Source of the DNA: Flavobacterium sp. Sd200
Lineage (GTDB): Bacteria > Bacteroidota > Bacteroidia > Flavobacteriales > Flavobacteriaceae
Assembly (NCBI RefSeq): GCF_009826935.1
Contig: NZ_WUMN01000007.1
Coordinates: 62,001-126,000 of the forward strand
DNA: 64,000 bases
Reading direction: 5' to 3'
Part shown: positions 17,790 to 26,022 of the stretch, piece by piece
How positions within the stretch are numbered: position 1 is the first letter of the stretch
Layout of the letters: each line of letters starts with the position of its first letter
Notes under the pieces: model-generated
What the model was told of the DNA's origin: nothing
Databases searched by the model: none
Seen by the model: the letters and a program-made list of their open reading frames with translations, nothing else
Translations under genes and position numbers: made by a program

Positions 17790-18629
17790 TTAATTCTGAA
17801 ATCCCTTATACCCACTTGGCTTTATGTTCTTTCTCTTTTTAAAGTAGTTAGACAGGTGGCTTTCGTCGGTAAAGCCAAATTCGTGTGCAATTTGCTTAAA
17901 AGGCATGCGTCTGCCTGCAATGCGTTTTTCTATAAGTTGGGTGCGCAGGTTGTTAATGTACTCCCGATAAGTAACCTCAAAGTTGCGCTTAAACCAGGCA
18001 CTAAAATAGCTCTGAGCAATATTAAAATGTGTTGCAATGGCCTTTACCTGTACCTTTTTTGGATCGTAAATATGTTCATGAATGTAAGCAATTACCTGTT
18101 TATTGTCCGGAGCATAGCCTTTGGCAGGTAATTCCATTTTTTTCATAGCCTCACGTATTAGCCCGAATATAGACAGTATCTGGTAAAAGACTATGGGCGA
18201 AACCGACACGTCTTTGCGGCTGTTGTAGGCAGTAATGTTGCGAACGGTGTTGTGCAGTATGGTGCTGCAGGGCTCATCAAGCGTAAGTACCGTTTCCTTT
18301 AGCAGCTTTTCCCGCATAAACTGTTCCGGGGTGTTATAAAGCATGTCGTCGGTAGCGAGGTTCTTTTTAGAGCTGAAGTAACTGTCGGTAAACTTTATAA
18401 ATACAAACCGGGTGCTTTTATGAATGTCAAAATAATGCTCATCGTCCGGCGAAATGGCAAACAGGTTTCCTGTGGTGTACGGAATGAGGTTTTGGTTAAG
18501 ATGGTGTATGCCCTCGCCGTGTACTATATATATGAGTTCATAATACGTGTGGCCATGCACGGGCAAATGAAATTTCTCTTCCTCAAATTCATCTATAACG
18601 AGTGAGTTGTACTGGTTAAGTTTCTTCAT
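17790..18629 (-). CDS. AraC-family regulator with cupin-like sensor
   Basis: This 279-residue protein has an N-terminal AraC-type cupin arm (LPVHGHTYYELIYIVHGEGIH) and two HTHs. The first is VQVKAIATHFNIAQSYFSAW. The second is FKQIAHEFGFTDESHLSNYF, followed by FKKRKNIKPSGYK. It is divergent from an MFS exporter gene with 99 bp between starts, a common regulator-transporter arrangement, so it may control that exporter in response to the exported compound. Its own -7 element TAACTTTG ends exactly 4 nt before the ATG. Confidence 0.88.
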   Translation of the reverse strand: MKKLNQYNSLVIDEFEEEKFHLPVHGHTYYELIYIVHGEGIHHLNQNLIPYTTGNLFAISPDDEHYFDIHKSTRFVFIKFTDSYFSSKKNLATDDMLYNTPEQFMREKLLKETVLTLDEPCSTILHNTVRNITAYNSRKDVSVSPIVFYQILSIFGLIREAMKKMELPAKGYAPDNKQVIAYIHEHIYDPKKVQVKAIATHFNIAQSYFSAWFKRNFEVTYREYINNLRTQLIEKRIAGRRMPFKQIAHEFGFTDESHLSNYFKKRKNIKPSGYKGFQN

Positions 18630-18633
18630 GAAG

Positions 18634-18641
18634 CAAAGTTA
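18634..18641 (-). promoter_or_regulatory. -7 element 4 nt before an AraC start codon
   Basis: TAACTTTG, CTTC, ATG on the minus strand. A TTG lies 21 nt further upstream (18665-18663). Transcription would begin at or next to the A of the start codon, implying a leaderless mRNA. Confidence 0.6.
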
Positions 18642-18686
18642 CAATTAAGTGTCATAAATATACAACTTTAAGCAGTTGCAGTATCG

Positions 18687-18694
18687 TAAATTTG
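18687..18694 (+). promoter_or_regulatory. -7 element of the MFS exporter
   Basis: TAAATTTG, 34 bp before the ATG at 18729, in the space shared with the divergent AraC gene. Confidence 0.45.
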
Positions 18695-18728
18695 CAGTTT
18701 TCTAATCCCCTTTAGACAGAATTTTTTT

Positions 18729-19916
18729 ATGAAACTAAGTTTACTTCCGCTTGCACTTGGCGGACTTACCATTGGTATTACCGAATTTGTAATTATGGGC
18801 CTGCTGCCCGATATTGCTTCCGACCTAAATATATCTATTCCTACCGCAGGACACCTTATTGCCGCTTATGCCATTGGCGTAGTGGTGGGTGCACCCACAC
18901 TGGTAATTGCCGGCAGGAACATGCCGCCTAAAAAAATGCTTTTGGCTATGGCTGCCATGCTTACTATTTTTAATGCCCTCTCTATAGTTGCACCGGGCTA
19001 CAACCTGTTGTTGGTTAGCCGATTTTTGTCCGGCCTGCCTCATGGTGCTTTTTTTGGAGTTGGTGCTGTTGTGGCCAGCCGCCTCGCCGATAAGGGTAAA
19101 GAGGCACAAAGCGTTGCTATGATGTTTAGCGGACTTACGGTTGCCAACGTGGTGGGTGTGCCGTTGGGTACTTTTGTGGGTCACAATTTTAGCTGGCGAT
19201 ACACTTTTGTAATTATTGCACTTATTGGTTTAATAACCTTTGTATCGCTCATTATGTATTTGCCCAAAATGGAGGCTGGCAAAAAGGTAGATGTAAAATC
19301 GCAACTGGTATTTTTTAGTAAAGTAGAGGCGTGGCTGGTTATTTTTATTACTGCTATTGGTTGCGGTGGCCTTTTTTGCTGGATAAGCTACATTGCCAAA
19401 CTCCTTACGGATATATCGCATTTTGATGAAGAGAGTGTGCCTTATATATTAATGGTGGCCGGAGTAGGCATGGTAGTGGGCAACCTTTTGGGTGCACGCC
19501 TTGCCGACAGGTTTTCTGCCTCGCACAGTGTGCTTGCCATACTTATAGCCATTGGTGTTATACTTACGGGTGTGTACTTTTTTTCGGGCAACCAGTATGC
19601 GTCGTTGGTGTTGGTATTTTTAACGGGTCTTACCTCTTTTGCACTTATTGCACCTGTGCAAACCATGATGATACAAACCGCCAAAGGTGCCGAAATGATA
19701 GCATCGGCAGCGATACAGGCAAGCTTTAATATTGGCAATGCATTGGGTGCGTTTTTAGGAGGTCTGCCATTGGTGTATGGCTATAATTATGCCTCTCCAA
19801 ATTTAGTAGGTGTTGCCATGGCTTTGTTGGGAGCAGTTATTACAGTTGTGTTTATTAAAACCGCCAAAGGCAATTTGGTGCCGCTTACTGCAGAGGAGAA
19901 GGCTATGATGCACTAA
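18729..19916 (+). CDS. MFS transporter, AraJ/DHA1-type exporter
   Basis: This 395-residue protein has twelve predicted membrane helices. It carries the signatures of the DHA1 drug/sugar efflux branch: ITEFVIMGLLPDIASDLNIS in helix 1, LSGLPHGAFFGVGAVVAS in helix 4 and GVPLGTFVGHNFSWRYTF in helix 5. Members export drugs, arabinose or purines. The substrate here is not identifiable. It is divergent from an AraC-family regulator (17790-18629), the likely controller. The gene is followed by a MITE-like element and two hairpins. Confidence 0.88.
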   Translation: MKLSLLPLALGGLTIGITEFVIMGLLPDIASDLNISIPTAGHLIAAYAIGVVVGAPTLVIAGRNMPPKKMLLAMAAMLTIFNALSIVAPGYNLLLVSRFLSGLPHGAFFGVGAVVASRLADKGKEAQSVAMMFSGLTVANVVGVPLGTFVGHNFSWRYTFVIIALIGLITFVSLIMYLPKMEAGKKVDVKSQLVFFSKVEAWLVIFITAIGCGGLFCWISYIAKLLTDISHFDEESVPYILMVAGVGMVVGNLLGARLADRFSASHSVLAILIAIGVILTGVYFFSGNQYASLVLVFLTGLTSFALIAPVQTMMIQTAKGAEMIASAAIQASFNIGNALGAFLGGLPLVYGYNYASPNLVGVAMALLGAVITVVFIKTAKGNLVPLTAEEKAMMH

Positions 19917-19939
19917 TAAGTAGATGCATTGTAATTGTA

Positions 19940-20163
19940 TAATACCAATTATACTTTAGCCTGTTATTGTTGGTACTTAATTTCTCGCAAAGGCGCAGAG
20001 GCGCAAAGTTGTACGTCAATTTTAGGTTCTTAAGCGGCTGTTAAGCCGCTAAGCTTACCGACTTACAGTCGTTAAAAGTACTATCAATCAGGATACCGCT
20101 TTGCGCCTCTGCGCCTTTGCTAGAAAATTTAATCAGACTATTTTATATCAATAAATGGTATAA
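19940..20163. repeat. MITE-like inverted-repeat element, copy 1
   Basis: Arms 19981-20008 and 20099-20126 are 28-bp inverted copies with one mismatch (core GGCGCAGAGGCGCAAAG). Internal hairpins occur around 20032-20050 (AGCGGC/GCCGCT) and at CGACTTACAGTCG. Outer flanks ATACCAATTATACTTTAGCC and the complement-like ATATCAATAAATGGTAT suggest the ends lie near 19940 and 20163. A related copy lies at 48144-48348. No transposase is encoded, so if mobile it must be moved in trans. Confidence 0.65.
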
Positions 20164-20213
20164 TTTTCTCATCAAGGCGCAGGTCAGCAAATTTCTGCAC
20201 CTTGATGAGAAAA
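20164..20213. terminator. Hairpin next to the MITE-like element
   Basis: Arms TTTTCTCATCAAGGCGCAG (20164-20182) and CTGCACCTTGATGAGAAAA (20195-20213) pair with one mismatch, followed by more A on the plus strand. It may be a terminator for either direction or part of the repeat family. Confidence 0.45.
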
Positions 20214-20238
20214 AAGAGGGCATAGATAATTAACGACA

Positions 20239-20291
20239 TTTATAAAACAAAATCGGCAGGGCTAATAACCCTGCCGATTTTGTTTTATAAA
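20239..20291. terminator. Very strong bidirectional terminator
   Basis: A perfect 23-bp stem (20239-20261 with 20269-20291; core AAAATCGGCAGGG) encloses a 7-nt loop, with A/T tracts at both outer ends. It lies 11 bp past the stop of the OlsF-like gene and downstream of the MFS gene. Confidence 0.8.
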
Positions 20292-20302
20292 TTTTTATTG
20301 CA

Positions 20303-22117
20303 TTACAACACTTCGCCCTTATCGGCTACTTTGCGTTCCAGTTCTGCCTGGAATTCTTCCATTACAGGACGCACAGTGCTGTCTGGTAAATCAGCAATGC
20401 GAATGTACATTAAACCATCTACCGAATTGTTGAATAAAGGGTCTACGTTAAACGCAATCACTCTGGCGTTCTGTTTTATATACTTTTTAATAAGCACCGG
20501 CAAACGAAGATCTCCCGGTTCTATTTCTTCAATTATTTTGTCAAACTTATTGAGGTCAGCTTCTGCTTCGTTAAAAACAAAATCTTTATCGCCGTCTTTA
20601 AGCTTAACCTTATATTCTTTTTTAGGGTGAACATATTGCGCAATGTACGGATCGTAGTAATGCGATTTCATGAACTCTATCATTAGCGACTTTGAGAAAT
20701 CAGAAAACTGGTTACTGATGCTTACACCGCCAATAAGAAATTTATGTTCCGGGTAGCGCAGCGTAGTGTGTACAATGCCTTTCCATAGCAGGAATAAAGG
20801 CATGGGTTTTTGCTGATAATCTTTAATAATAAAAGCACGTCCCATTTCTATACTCTTGCTCATCATGTCATACAGTTCGGGTTCAAACCTAAAAAGGTCG
20901 TGCAGGTAAAAACCGCCTATGCCATGTTTTTTGTATATCTCTGCTCCAAGCCCCATGCGGTAGGCGCCTGCTACCTGTTGGGCATCGTCATCCCACAAAA
21001 ACATGTGGTGATAGTATTTGTCATACTGGTCAAGGTCTAACGATTCGTTAGTGCCTTCGCCTACCTCCCTGAAGGTTATTTCGCGCAGACGGCCAATTTC
21101 GTGCAATATATTAGGTATTTTATCTGCCGATGTAAAGAAAACCTCATAGTTTTTGCTTTGCAGCATGCGTGCATCGCCATGGCGAAGTTGTGCTACTTCG
21201 GCTACGATCTTGTCCTGTAATGCAGGGTCGGCAATTTGCTTAGGCTCTTTGTTCAGTTTAAGGTTTAGGTTAGAAGTGTCTATAAGCTTGGTCTCTTTTT
21301 CAAAAGCGTTGGCAAGCATATAGGTTTTCTTCCTTAAAAACTCAGAAAAGGCATCGGTAGTTTCATATTCTGCCTGCTCGGCTACCGGAATTGGTTTGCC
21401 TATTCTTACTTTTATAACACGGTTTTTTTGTGTAAGCAGTTCCGATGGCAGTTTGGCTGTGCGCAGTGTATCGCTTATTTGAGACAGCCAGTAAAACAGC
21501 CTGCTGTTCTTGGCATGAAAATATATAGGTACCACAGGCACCTGAGCTTTTTTAATCAGTTTTATAGCACCTTCTTCCCACGGTTTGTCTACCATGAGCT
21601 TGCCGTCTTTATAAGTAGAAACTTCTCCTGCCGGAAAAATGCCCAGCGGTTTGTTTTCCCTAATGTGCAGCAAAGCATCTTTAATTCCTGTAATGCTGCT
21701 TTTAGCGTCTTTATGGTTTTCAAATGGGTTTACAGGCATTACATAAGGCTTAAGTGGCTCTATGCGGTGCAGTAAAAAATTGGCGATTATTTTAAAATCC
21801 GGTTCCCGCTCTACCATAAGCTTTAAAAGCAAAATACCGTCTATACCTCCCAGTGGGTGGTTAGAAATGGTTATGTAAGCACCGTTTTTTGGAAGCCTCT
21901 TTAAGTCCTCTTCCGGAATTTCAAATTTTATCTGGAACTCGTCAAGTATGGCATTCAGGAACTCCAAATCACTTAAGTGTTTGTTCCTGTCGTATATTTT
22001 ATTCATGGTAGATATCTTCAGGACTTTCATTAAAAGCCATCCCGAAAATGTTCCCAGGAACCCATATTTGTCTGTCTTTATTGCTTTTGCAACCTCTTTA
22101 GGGGTAACTAAACTCAT
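20303..22117 (-). CDS. olsF: Bifunctional aminolipid acyltransferase, OlsF-like
   Basis: Two acyltransferase domains are fused. The N-terminal half is PlsC/LPLAT-like (ISNHPLGGIDGILLL, FPAGEVS, VPVVPIYFHAKNSR). The C-terminal half is an OlsB/hemolysin-type N-acyltransferase of the GNAT fold (REITFREVGEGTNESLDLDQ, YDKYYHHMFLWD, GAYRMGLG). In OlsF proteins the C-terminal domain N-acylates ornithine (or a related amino acid such as glycine) and the N-terminal domain adds the second acyl chain, giving phosphorus-free membrane lipids. The frame is open to 22156, but a TATCTTTG promoter lies at 22152-22145. I therefore take ATG 22117 (MSLVTPKEV), giving about 604 residues. The amino acid substrate is not predictable from sequence. 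Confidence 0.8.
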   Translation of the reverse strand: MSLVTPKEVAKAIKTDKYGFLGTFSGWLLMKVLKISTMNKIYDRNKHLSDLEFLNAILDEFQIKFEIPEEDLKRLPKNGAYITISNHPLGGIDGILLLKLMVEREPDFKIIANFLLHRIEPLKPYVMPVNPFENHKDAKSSITGIKDALLHIRENKPLGIFPAGEVSTYKDGKLMVDKPWEEGAIKLIKKAQVPVVPIYFHAKNSRLFYWLSQISDTLRTAKLPSELLTQKNRVIKVRIGKPIPVAEQAEYETTDAFSEFLRKKTYMLANAFEKETKLIDTSNLNLKLNKEPKQIADPALQDKIVAEVAQLRHGDARMLQSKNYEVFFTSADKIPNILHEIGRLREITFREVGEGTNESLDLDQYDKYYHHMFLWDDDAQQVAGAYRMGLGAEIYKKHGIGGFYLHDLFRFEPELYDMMSKSIEMGRAFIIKDYQQKPMPLFLLWKGIVHTTLRYPEHKFLIGGVSISNQFSDFSKSLMIEFMKSHYYDPYIAQYVHPKKEYKVKLKDGDKDFVFNEAEADLNKFDKIIEEIEPGDLRLPVLIKKYIKQNARVIAFNVDPLFNNSVDGLMYIRIADLPDSTVRPVMEEFQAELERKVADKGEVL

Positions 22118-22144
22118 TCTGCATTGTGTGTTTCGCGCGGAAAA

Positions 22145-22152
22145 CAAAGATA
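22145..22152 (-). promoter_or_regulatory. -7 element of the OlsF-like gene
   Basis: TATCTTTG on the minus strand, 27 bp before ATG 22117. It argues against the upstream in-frame start at 22156. Confidence 0.5.
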
Positions 22153-22267
22153 ACAATTATCCTTAAACGTTAAACCCTGTAATGGTTTTTAATTGATGTG
22201 TTAAAACAATTGACAGTAATGTAAGAAAAAAGTGTGCTGATTTATAATTTTTTAAAAGGGGGCGTTG

Positions 22268-23251
22268 TTAATAAACGCCCCTTATTTTTGGTTTTATTTG
22301 AGAGCTATATAATTGGCTGAGCTGTGCATGTACTTCCTGCGGCAAAGGCTGTAATGACGATGCCGCAACGTTGCCTTCTATCTGGCTTACTTTGGTGGCT
22401 CCGGGTATTACGGTTGTAATGGCCGGATGGTCTAATATCCAACGTATAGATTGTGTGGCTAAGTTGCCTTCGGGCAGTATTCCCTTAATTTCTTCAGCAA
22501 GGGCAACACCTTCTTTAAATTCAATGCCAGAGAAGGTTTCGCCTACATTAAAAGCATCACCGTTTGCGTTATAGTTTCTATGGTCGCCCGGCGCAAAAAC
22601 AGTTTGTGCATTAAATTTGCCGCTCAACAATCCGCTGGCTAATGGCACACGCGCAATAAGTGCCACATCCTGTTGTTGTGCCCTGTCAAAAAAATCAGTT
22701 GCTAGATGCTGCCTGAAAAGGTTAAATATAATTTGAAGCGAAGCCACATCTTTATGTTCAAGGCAAATCAGGGCTTCTTCTGTAGTTTCTACACTTACGC
22801 CAAAATGTTTGATCAAACCTTCGCTTTGCAGTTTTCTCAAATGGTCGAATACCTCTCCTTTTCTCAGTTCATCTGTAGGTATGCAATGCAACTGCTCTAA
22901 AAACAATTGGTCTGTTCCTAAATGTGTAAGCGAATCTTCTACATGACGCTTAATGGCATCATAAGTAAAATTTTGCGGCCAGCCGTTAGGAGCATCGTGC
23001 CTGCGACCAAGTTTTGTGGCTACAAATATTGGTTTGTTTACTGTTTTTAAAAACTCGCCTATAAATTTTTCGCTCACGCCCATGCCATACACATCGGCAG
23101 TATCAATAAAATTTCCTCCGGCATCTATGTATGCCTGTAATATGGTAAATGCCTGTTCCTGGTCTACCACACCCCAGTCGGCACTGCCCAGTTGCCATGT
23201 GCCTAATCCTACCTCGGCTATTTGTTGTCCTTTAAAATTCCTGTAATTCAT
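22268..23251 (-). CDS. Aldo/keto reductase
   Basis: This 327-residue TIM-barrel oxidoreductase has the AKR signatures: VGLGTWQLG near the N-terminus, GGNFIDTADVYGMGVSEKFIGE with the catalytic Asp and Tyr, and the segment ending in VIPGATKVSQIEGN near the C-terminus for NADP(H) binding. The catalytic Lys is probably in FVATKLGRR. It is of the YajO/Tas-like bacterial group that reduces aldehydes or sugars. The substrate is unknown. It appears monocistronic. Confidence 0.88.
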   Translation of the reverse strand: MNYRNFKGQQIAEVGLGTWQLGSADWGVVDQEQAFTILQAYIDAGGNFIDTADVYGMGVSEKFIGEFLKTVNKPIFVATKLGRRHDAPNGWPQNFTYDAIKRHVEDSLTHLGTDQLFLEQLHCIPTDELRKGEVFDHLRKLQSEGLIKHFGVSVETTEEALICLEHKDVASLQIIFNLFRQHLATDFFDRAQQQDVALIARVPLASGLLSGKFNAQTVFAPGDHRNYNANGDAFNVGETFSGIEFKEGVALAEEIKGILPEGNLATQSIRWILDHPAITTVIPGATKVSQIEGNVAASSLQPLPQEVHAQLSQLYSSQIKPKIRGVY

Positions 23252-23572
23252 GTTCTGTATTGGTTGTTTTGTTAAGTGTTTTTACAACTATGGGCAAATA
23301 TCTAAAAATTTTACCATTGATAATACGATTGATATGGAAGCATAGGTTAAGTATGTTTTTAACACTTATTATCAGTTATTTAAGTGATGTATATTTGATT
23401 TTAGTTTTTGATGTCACGTTTTGTCCGGTGTTAAAAGAGTGTGTTTTAACCTAAACTTTAAGTTAAAGACATTATGTTTACTGCTATAACATGTATTTTC
23501 ATTCAACAAAACGTATCTAATCGGTTTTGTTATTGCACTTAAACTATCATTAATTTTATAAATAACAACTGC
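23252..23572. other. Divergent intergenic region
   Basis: This 321-bp AT-rich stretch separates the aldo/keto reductase and the ELWxxDGT gene starts. It contains one plus-strand TATATTTG (23390-23397), far (about 175 bp) from the next start. No hairpin or ORF convinced me. Confidence 0.35.
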
Positions 23573-25165
23573 ATGAAAAAGATCATTACTTCTGTTTTTC
23601 TACTAAGCCTGAGCTACACCTATGCTCAAACCTATGACAGGGTTACCCTGTTAAAGGACATTAACCCCATGGGACCCTCTACCACAAATCAACCCACTGT
23701 AGCGAACGGCAGGTTTTATTTTAGGGCTGATGACGGAGCTCATGGCGACGAACTTTGGGCATCTGACGGTACTGAAGATGGAACTGTATTAGTTAAAGAC
23801 ATCAATCCTAATGGAGGATCTGAAATTACAAATCTTACCGCTTTAGGAAACAGCCTTGTTTTTTCGGCCTATGATGGCACAACAGGTATAGAACTGTGGA
23901 TAACTGATGGTACCGAAGAAGGTACTGTATTGCTAAAAGATATTTTAGAGGGCGAAGAGAACTCTGTTCCGCTTAACTTTTTTGGTTTTGACAATAAGGT
24001 GCTTTTTGAGGCTAACGACGGAGTTAATGGCAGCGAACTTTGGGTTACGGACGGTACAGAGGCCGGAACTATTTTAATTGATATTAACCCTAATGGAGAT
24101 TCTTATCCGTATGGCTTTACAGAATACAATGGCAGGGTATATTTCCAGGCAACCGATGGTGTAAATGGTACAGAACTATGGGCAACAGACGGTACTGTGG
24201 CTGGAACGGTTTTGGTTAAAGACGTATATGCTACAGGAGACAGTTCGCCAAGAAGTTTTAAAGTATATAACAACCTTCTATATTTTAGGGCTGATGACGA
24301 CCGTGCCGATGAAATTTGGGTAACCGATGGTACTACAGAAGGAACAGTTTTCTTTGTGGAAATAAACACGGCTGAGGCTGATGGAAGTAGCGTAAACGAG
24401 TTTACAGAGGTCGATGGAAAACTATTCTTTAGAGCCAGGAATGCCGATGCCGGATCTGAACTATGGGTAACCGACGGTACTGTGGAAGGTACTGTTATGG
24501 TAAAAGATATCAATCCGGGAGCAGGAGATTCTTTTCCGGGAGGTTTAACGGCCTATAATGGTAAAGTGTATTTTCAGGCGGCTGATGGTAATAATGATAT
24601 AGAGTTATGGTCTTCTGACGGAACTGAAGAGGGAACGCAGGTGGTTAAAAACATACGAGAAACAAACTCATCTACTCCAAGCGACCTTTTTGTTTATAAC
24701 GATGCTCTTTACTTTGTTGCTAACGATGGCACCAACGGAAGGGAATTTTGGGTTACTGATGGTACTGAAGAAGGTACGGTAAAACCGTTGCAACAGGCTT
24801 ATGGCCCGGATCCGCTGTATTACATTCCTAACTATACGGTTTTTAACGGCGAGCTGTTTTTTAAAGCTACATTTAATGGTGTAGACCAGGAAATATTTAA
24901 ACTTACTTCAAGCACTGCGGGTTTAAACAAGTCGCAAAAGCAGGCTGCGGTTGTTTATCCTAATCCATCTACAGGTTTGGTAAATGTTAAGCTTACTGAT
25001 GCCATGGCGCAGGATGTAACTGTATTTACACTTACGGGTAAAAAGGTAATGCAGGTTAAAAACCAACAGGCTGTTAATATATCAACACTTAGCAAAGGGG
25101 TTTATTTTATGAAAATCACTGATGATAAGAACAATGTATTCTATAATAAGGTAGTTAAAGAATAA
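23573..25165 (+). CDS. ELWxxDGT-repeat protein with T9SS type A sorting domain
   Basis: This 530-residue secreted protein has a signal peptide (MKKIITSVFLLSLSYTYAQ). Eight copies of the ELWxxDGT repeat follow, about 47 residues apart (ELWASDGTEDGT, ELWITDGTEEGT, ELWVTDGTEAGT, ELWATDGTVAGT, EIWVTDGTTEGT, ELWVTDGTVEGT, ELWSSDGTEEGT, EFWVTDGTEEGT). They probably form a beta-propeller. The C-terminus (VVYPNPSTGLVNV ... LSKGVYFMKITDD) is a T9SS type A sorting domain, so the protein is cell-surface or released. The function of this repeat family is not known. A strong terminator at 25189-25228 follows. Confidence 0.9.
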   Translation: MKKIITSVFLLSLSYTYAQTYDRVTLLKDINPMGPSTTNQPTVANGRFYFRADDGAHGDELWASDGTEDGTVLVKDINPNGGSEITNLTALGNSLVFSAYDGTTGIELWITDGTEEGTVLLKDILEGEENSVPLNFFGFDNKVLFEANDGVNGSELWVTDGTEAGTILIDINPNGDSYPYGFTEYNGRVYFQATDGVNGTELWATDGTVAGTVLVKDVYATGDSSPRSFKVYNNLLYFRADDDRADEIWVTDGTTEGTVFFVEINTAEADGSSVNEFTEVDGKLFFRARNADAGSELWVTDGTVEGTVMVKDINPGAGDSFPGGLTAYNGKVYFQAADGNNDIELWSSDGTEEGTQVVKNIRETNSSTPSDLFVYNDALYFVANDGTNGREFWVTDGTEEGTVKPLQQAYGPDPLYYIPNYTVFNGELFFKATFNGVDQEIFKLTSSTAGLNKSQKQAAVVYPNPSTGLVNVKLTDAMAQDVTVFTLTGKKVMQVKNQQAVNISTLSKGVYFMKITDDKNNVFYNKVVKE

Positions 25166-25188
25166 CATATCTTTGCTTTAGTATTTAA

Positions 25189-25228
25189 CGCCAACCAAAA
25201 CTCAATAGGTTTTGGTTGGCGTTTTTTT
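25189..25228 (+). terminator. Intrinsic terminator behind the ELWxxDGT gene
   Basis: A perfect 13-bp stem (CGCCAACCAAAAC, 25189-25201, with 25209-25221), 7-nt loop, then seven T. Confidence 0.85.
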
Positions 25229-25282
25229 ATATATTAACAGTAGAATTCATAAACAAATTAAAGAAAAGCAATACTATATATA

Positions 25283-25783
25283 TTGAAAACAAATACAGTA
25301 ATAATTTTAGGAAGTGCCCGCAATGATGGTAATACAAGAAGGCTTGTTGATGAACTGGCTTTAAAAACAGGCTGGGATATTATAAACCTTAACGATTACA
25401 CTATTAGTCAATACGATTATGCAAACATTAATACAGATGATGACTATATGCCGCTAATAACCAAAATTATAGCTGCTTATGATGTATTTGTTTTTGCAAC
25501 TCCTGTATACTGGTATGCCATGAGCGGTGTTATGAAAACTTTTTTTGACAGGTTTACCGATCTTATTACTATTAATAAGGAGCTGGGCAGGCAGCTAAGG
25601 CTAAAAAAGATGGCGGTTATTAGCAGTTCTGTAGGAGACAATCTGGGAGATAACTTTTGGTTGCCATTTACTGCAACGGCTAATTATTTAGGGATGTATT
25701 ATATTGGCAATGTTCATACAATTGCAAACTTTGATAATGACGAATTGATAGGAAGGTTTGTAGGTAGTATTAATAACAGTTAA
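25283..25783 (+). CDS. NAD(P)H-dependent FMN reductase / flavodoxin-fold protein
   Basis: This 166-residue flavodoxin-like protein has a phosphate-binding loop VIILGSARNDGNTRRLV and the FMN-contacting segment FVFATPVYWYAMSGVMKTFFDRFTDL (residues about 73-98), typical of the NADPH-dependent FMN reductase family (iron-sulfur flavoprotein or azoreductase relatives). The start is a TTG at 25283, with no in-frame ATG near. The natural electron acceptor is unknown. Confidence 0.82.
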   Translation: MKTNTVIILGSARNDGNTRRLVDELALKTGWDIINLNDYTISQYDYANINTDDDYMPLITKIIAAYDVFVFATPVYWYAMSGVMKTFFDRFTDLITINKELGRQLRLKKMAVISSSVGDNLGDNFWLPFTATANYLGMYYIGNVHTIANFDNDELIGRFVGSINNS

Positions 25784-25899
25784 TATTAAAATTGTTTAAA
25801 TTTTATATTCGCTAATGTTTCTGTGTTAATTTTAGATTAAAAAAATACGTTATCTTTAATTTTTAACTTTTTTTGCTGTGTAATTGTAATGTAGCGGTA

Positions 25900-25907
25900 T
25901 ATATTTG
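25900..25907 (+). promoter_or_regulatory. -7 element of the GT9 gene
   Basis: TATATTTG, 115 bp before the ATG at 26023, with a TTTTG about 24 nt upstream. This gives a rather long leader. Confidence 0.4.
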
Positions 25908-26022
25908 CCCCTAATATACACCACCCTGTTATCAGGATATTTTCATATCATTATTTTATTTCCAGCAATTAGACCGATAAAATTTATAAACTTAAGACAC
26001 GCCATAAAATAAAACAGGCTGT

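Noticed and set aside
19981..20126. GGCGCAGAGGCGC repeats as an attachment site or origin
   Set aside because: No integrase, DnaA boxes or replication genes are nearby; the inverted arms and the second copy at 48 kb fit a small dispersed element better.
23260..23454. 64-codon plus-strand frame in the aldo/keto reductase-ELWxxDGT spacer
   Set aside because: It starts inside the reductase promoter region, and its hydrophobic translation reflects AT-rich DNA; no promoter is positioned for it.
23700..24800. Regularly spaced DNA repeats that could suggest a CRISPR-like array
   Set aside because: The repeats are coding ELWxxDGT protein repeats, diverged at third codon positions, within one open frame.
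25168..25175. TATCTTTG just after the ELWxxDGT stop as promoter for the FMN reductase gene
   Set aside because: A strong terminator at 25189-25228 lies between it and the gene, so a productive transcript is unlikely.
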